Assembly (NCBI GenBank): GCA_032207245.1
Contig: CM063505.1
Span: 175,135,700 to 175,199,699 of the forward strand
Source of the DNA: Pardosa pseudoannulata
Taxonomy: Eukaryota; Arthropoda; Arachnida; Araneae; Lycosidae
Direction: 5' to 3'
DNA: 64,000 nt
The translations under genes were made by a program, and so were the position numbers. Of this stretch, positions 62,756-64,000 are shown in pieces; within the stretch, counting starts at the first letter, position 1, and each line of letters starts with the position of its first letter. Under the pieces are notes generated by a model, which was not told where the DNA came from, searched no databases, and saw nothing but the letters and a program-made list of their open reading frames with translations.

Positions 62756-64000
62756 GCACTTCCTCTCCCCACAGTCTTCTTTTTTTACCTGTCATAGTGT
62801 TTATTCAGCTATCATCAGAAACATTGTTATCAATCGCTGGTTTTCTATATGTCTCTTTTACAGTGATTCTTATATTTGCATGTAATGAGTTTTCTTTTTT
62901 TAATTTCAAAACCTAAAAATTTAAAGAAATTTTTTTTAAAGAAATTTAATAATCCTTCATTTATTATCCTTCATTTATATAGTTGTCCTTTTAAATAAAA
63001 TATTAATAAAATTTTCCTAGTATTTATACTGCATAAATTTTCATGTCTAGGACATGTGCCCAGGGTGCCTATTCCATAATTTTACTTAATATTTTTTCTT
63101 TTTACACATTCATTTATGCATTTTAGGGGAAAGGGTGATAGATGATAATTTTTTTGATAATTTGCATGCCTTTGCCTTCAAATCAAAGATCATGTTTATC
63201 TATTTGTTTTTGTGCTTATTTAATTTATAATTCAGTAATTAGTTTTATAGCTGTGAATAATTAAGAAATAAAAACAAATTAATATTAAAATATGTTTCCT
63301 AATTTAAAGTTATAAATTCATATGAATGTGATTACGCTATAAGATAGTTATAAATTTGGAAGGGGGGAGAAAAATTGGATTGTTCCCTAGGCATAAAAGT
63401 ATCTTATTTAGGCTTTGCACTACAGAAGATAGATAATATTAATTGATACAATTTTATTTTTCTTTAGAAAACTAAATTCGATAAAAAGAGATACAAAAGA
63501 TCTACAAAATTAACATCAAAATATTTTAGCTTAATATTGTTTGATTTTAGTCATTATTTACTAAACCTTGTATAGCTATATATTTTAATGTTGATTCCTT
63601 AAATGTTGTTGATGTTGTGACAACTTCAAAAATATCTAAATATAATCAAATAATTCTTTTTTCTTGTGTAAAAGTTTTTAATTTTTATTCTACACATATT
63701 ATTTTTAGGTTAATATTTTTTTGTCATATTTTTCGGTGTATCAGATTAACAATTCTACCATGTAAGATAAAAGGTCTCAAAGTCATAAACAAATCAACTA
63801 CTTAAAATCGTAAATGAGCACATAAAAATAAATTTGAAACTTTGTTTTCATATTTTAATAATTAGTTTCATCTTTCTGTATATATTTACAGAAAAAATGT
63901 AATATTTTGAAATTTATTCACATTCTTTAGAAAATTTCAATTGCTTATTTTTTAATATCTCTCCCAAAAAAGTACAAAATATTTGTAAGACAATTTCCCC

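Larger units (their letters stand above)
61837..64000 (+). other. Khc-73: Intron 22 of Khc-73 (runs off the window)
   Basis: Starts with gtaagt after exon 22. I searched it by eye for the expected next exon (continuation after GAPADW) and did not see it. It holds a tRNA-like SINE remnant at 62250-62345, a TTAA-flanked transposon-like end at 62676, and otherwise AT-rich sequence. Confidence 0.7.

Noticed and set aside
61837..64000. Additional kinesin exons
   Set aside because: No stretch continuing the GAPADW region with a matching phase-2 acceptor was found by eye.

Overview
The window is AT-rich metazoan nuclear DNA with one recognisable protein-coding gene and a dense load of decayed mobile elements and microsatellites. 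The gene is a kinesin-3 motor of the Kinesin-73 / KIF13 type. Its closest resemblance, judged by eye from remembered family sequence, is to arthropod Khc-73. Together with spliceosomal GT-AG introns of 86 to 1740 bases, tRNA-derived SINEs, and hAT, Tc1/mariner and TTAA-flanked transposons, this points to an arthropod. A chelicerate such as a spider is plausible, but nothing in the sequence proves it. No bacterial features, operons, CRISPR arrays or virus genes were seen.

Positions 1-39545 hold no host gene that I can recognise. The region is a mosaic. (i) There are six copies or pieces of one tRNA-derived SINE with a CCAAACC tail, two of them intact with perfect target-site duplications. (ii) An unclassified repeat family opens with CTAGC...CCCGT: three closely related copies (5.8-9.6 kb), a fourth divergent one (32.2-33.3 kb), and a possible fifth in intron 21. 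(iii) A roughly 385 bp inverted repeat has arms at 8251-8633 and 9831-10216. (iv) Two hAT elements have perfect 8 bp duplications (12813-13610 and 33349-34021); the first keeps the C-terminal end of a transposase. (v) Two TTAA-flanked piggyBac-like short elements lie at 13803-14372 and 17821-18463, and a third possible left end lies at 62676. (vi) A complete but inactive Tc1-like element lies at 29134-30356, with TA duplications, terminal repeats and a transposase broken by frameshifts. Tandem duplications (11.3-11.95 kb, 25.4-25.9 kb), a 27 bp tandem array (18.2 kb) and long TA/TATG tracts fill much of the rest.

Positions 39546-61836 carry 22 consecutive coding exons (3248 coding bases, about 1082 codons) on the plus strand. 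They start inside the motor domain, just upstream of the P-loop, and end in the DUF3694-type stalk region. The order is motor domain, neck and first coiled coil, FHA domain, second coiled coil and MAGUK-binding-type stalk, KIF1B-type segment, beta-rich stalk, DUF3694-type segment. The first coding exon(s) (about the first 50 motor residues) and the C-terminal half, including the expected CAP-Gly domain, lie outside the window or were not recognised. All joins keep frame and all introns are GT-AG. Intron 20 contains a decayed antisense non-LTR reverse transcriptase with a visible YVDD motif. Other introns contain microsatellites, a 65 bp tandem duplication and a perfect 17 bp hairpin.

I found no convincing undescribed functional system. 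The items most worth a second look are the large inverted repeat with a mobile element in its spacer, the paired palindromes just inside the TTAA-flanked elements, the tandem CTAGC...CCCGT repeats, and an alanine in place of the near-invariant proline of the kinesin PYRDS motif.
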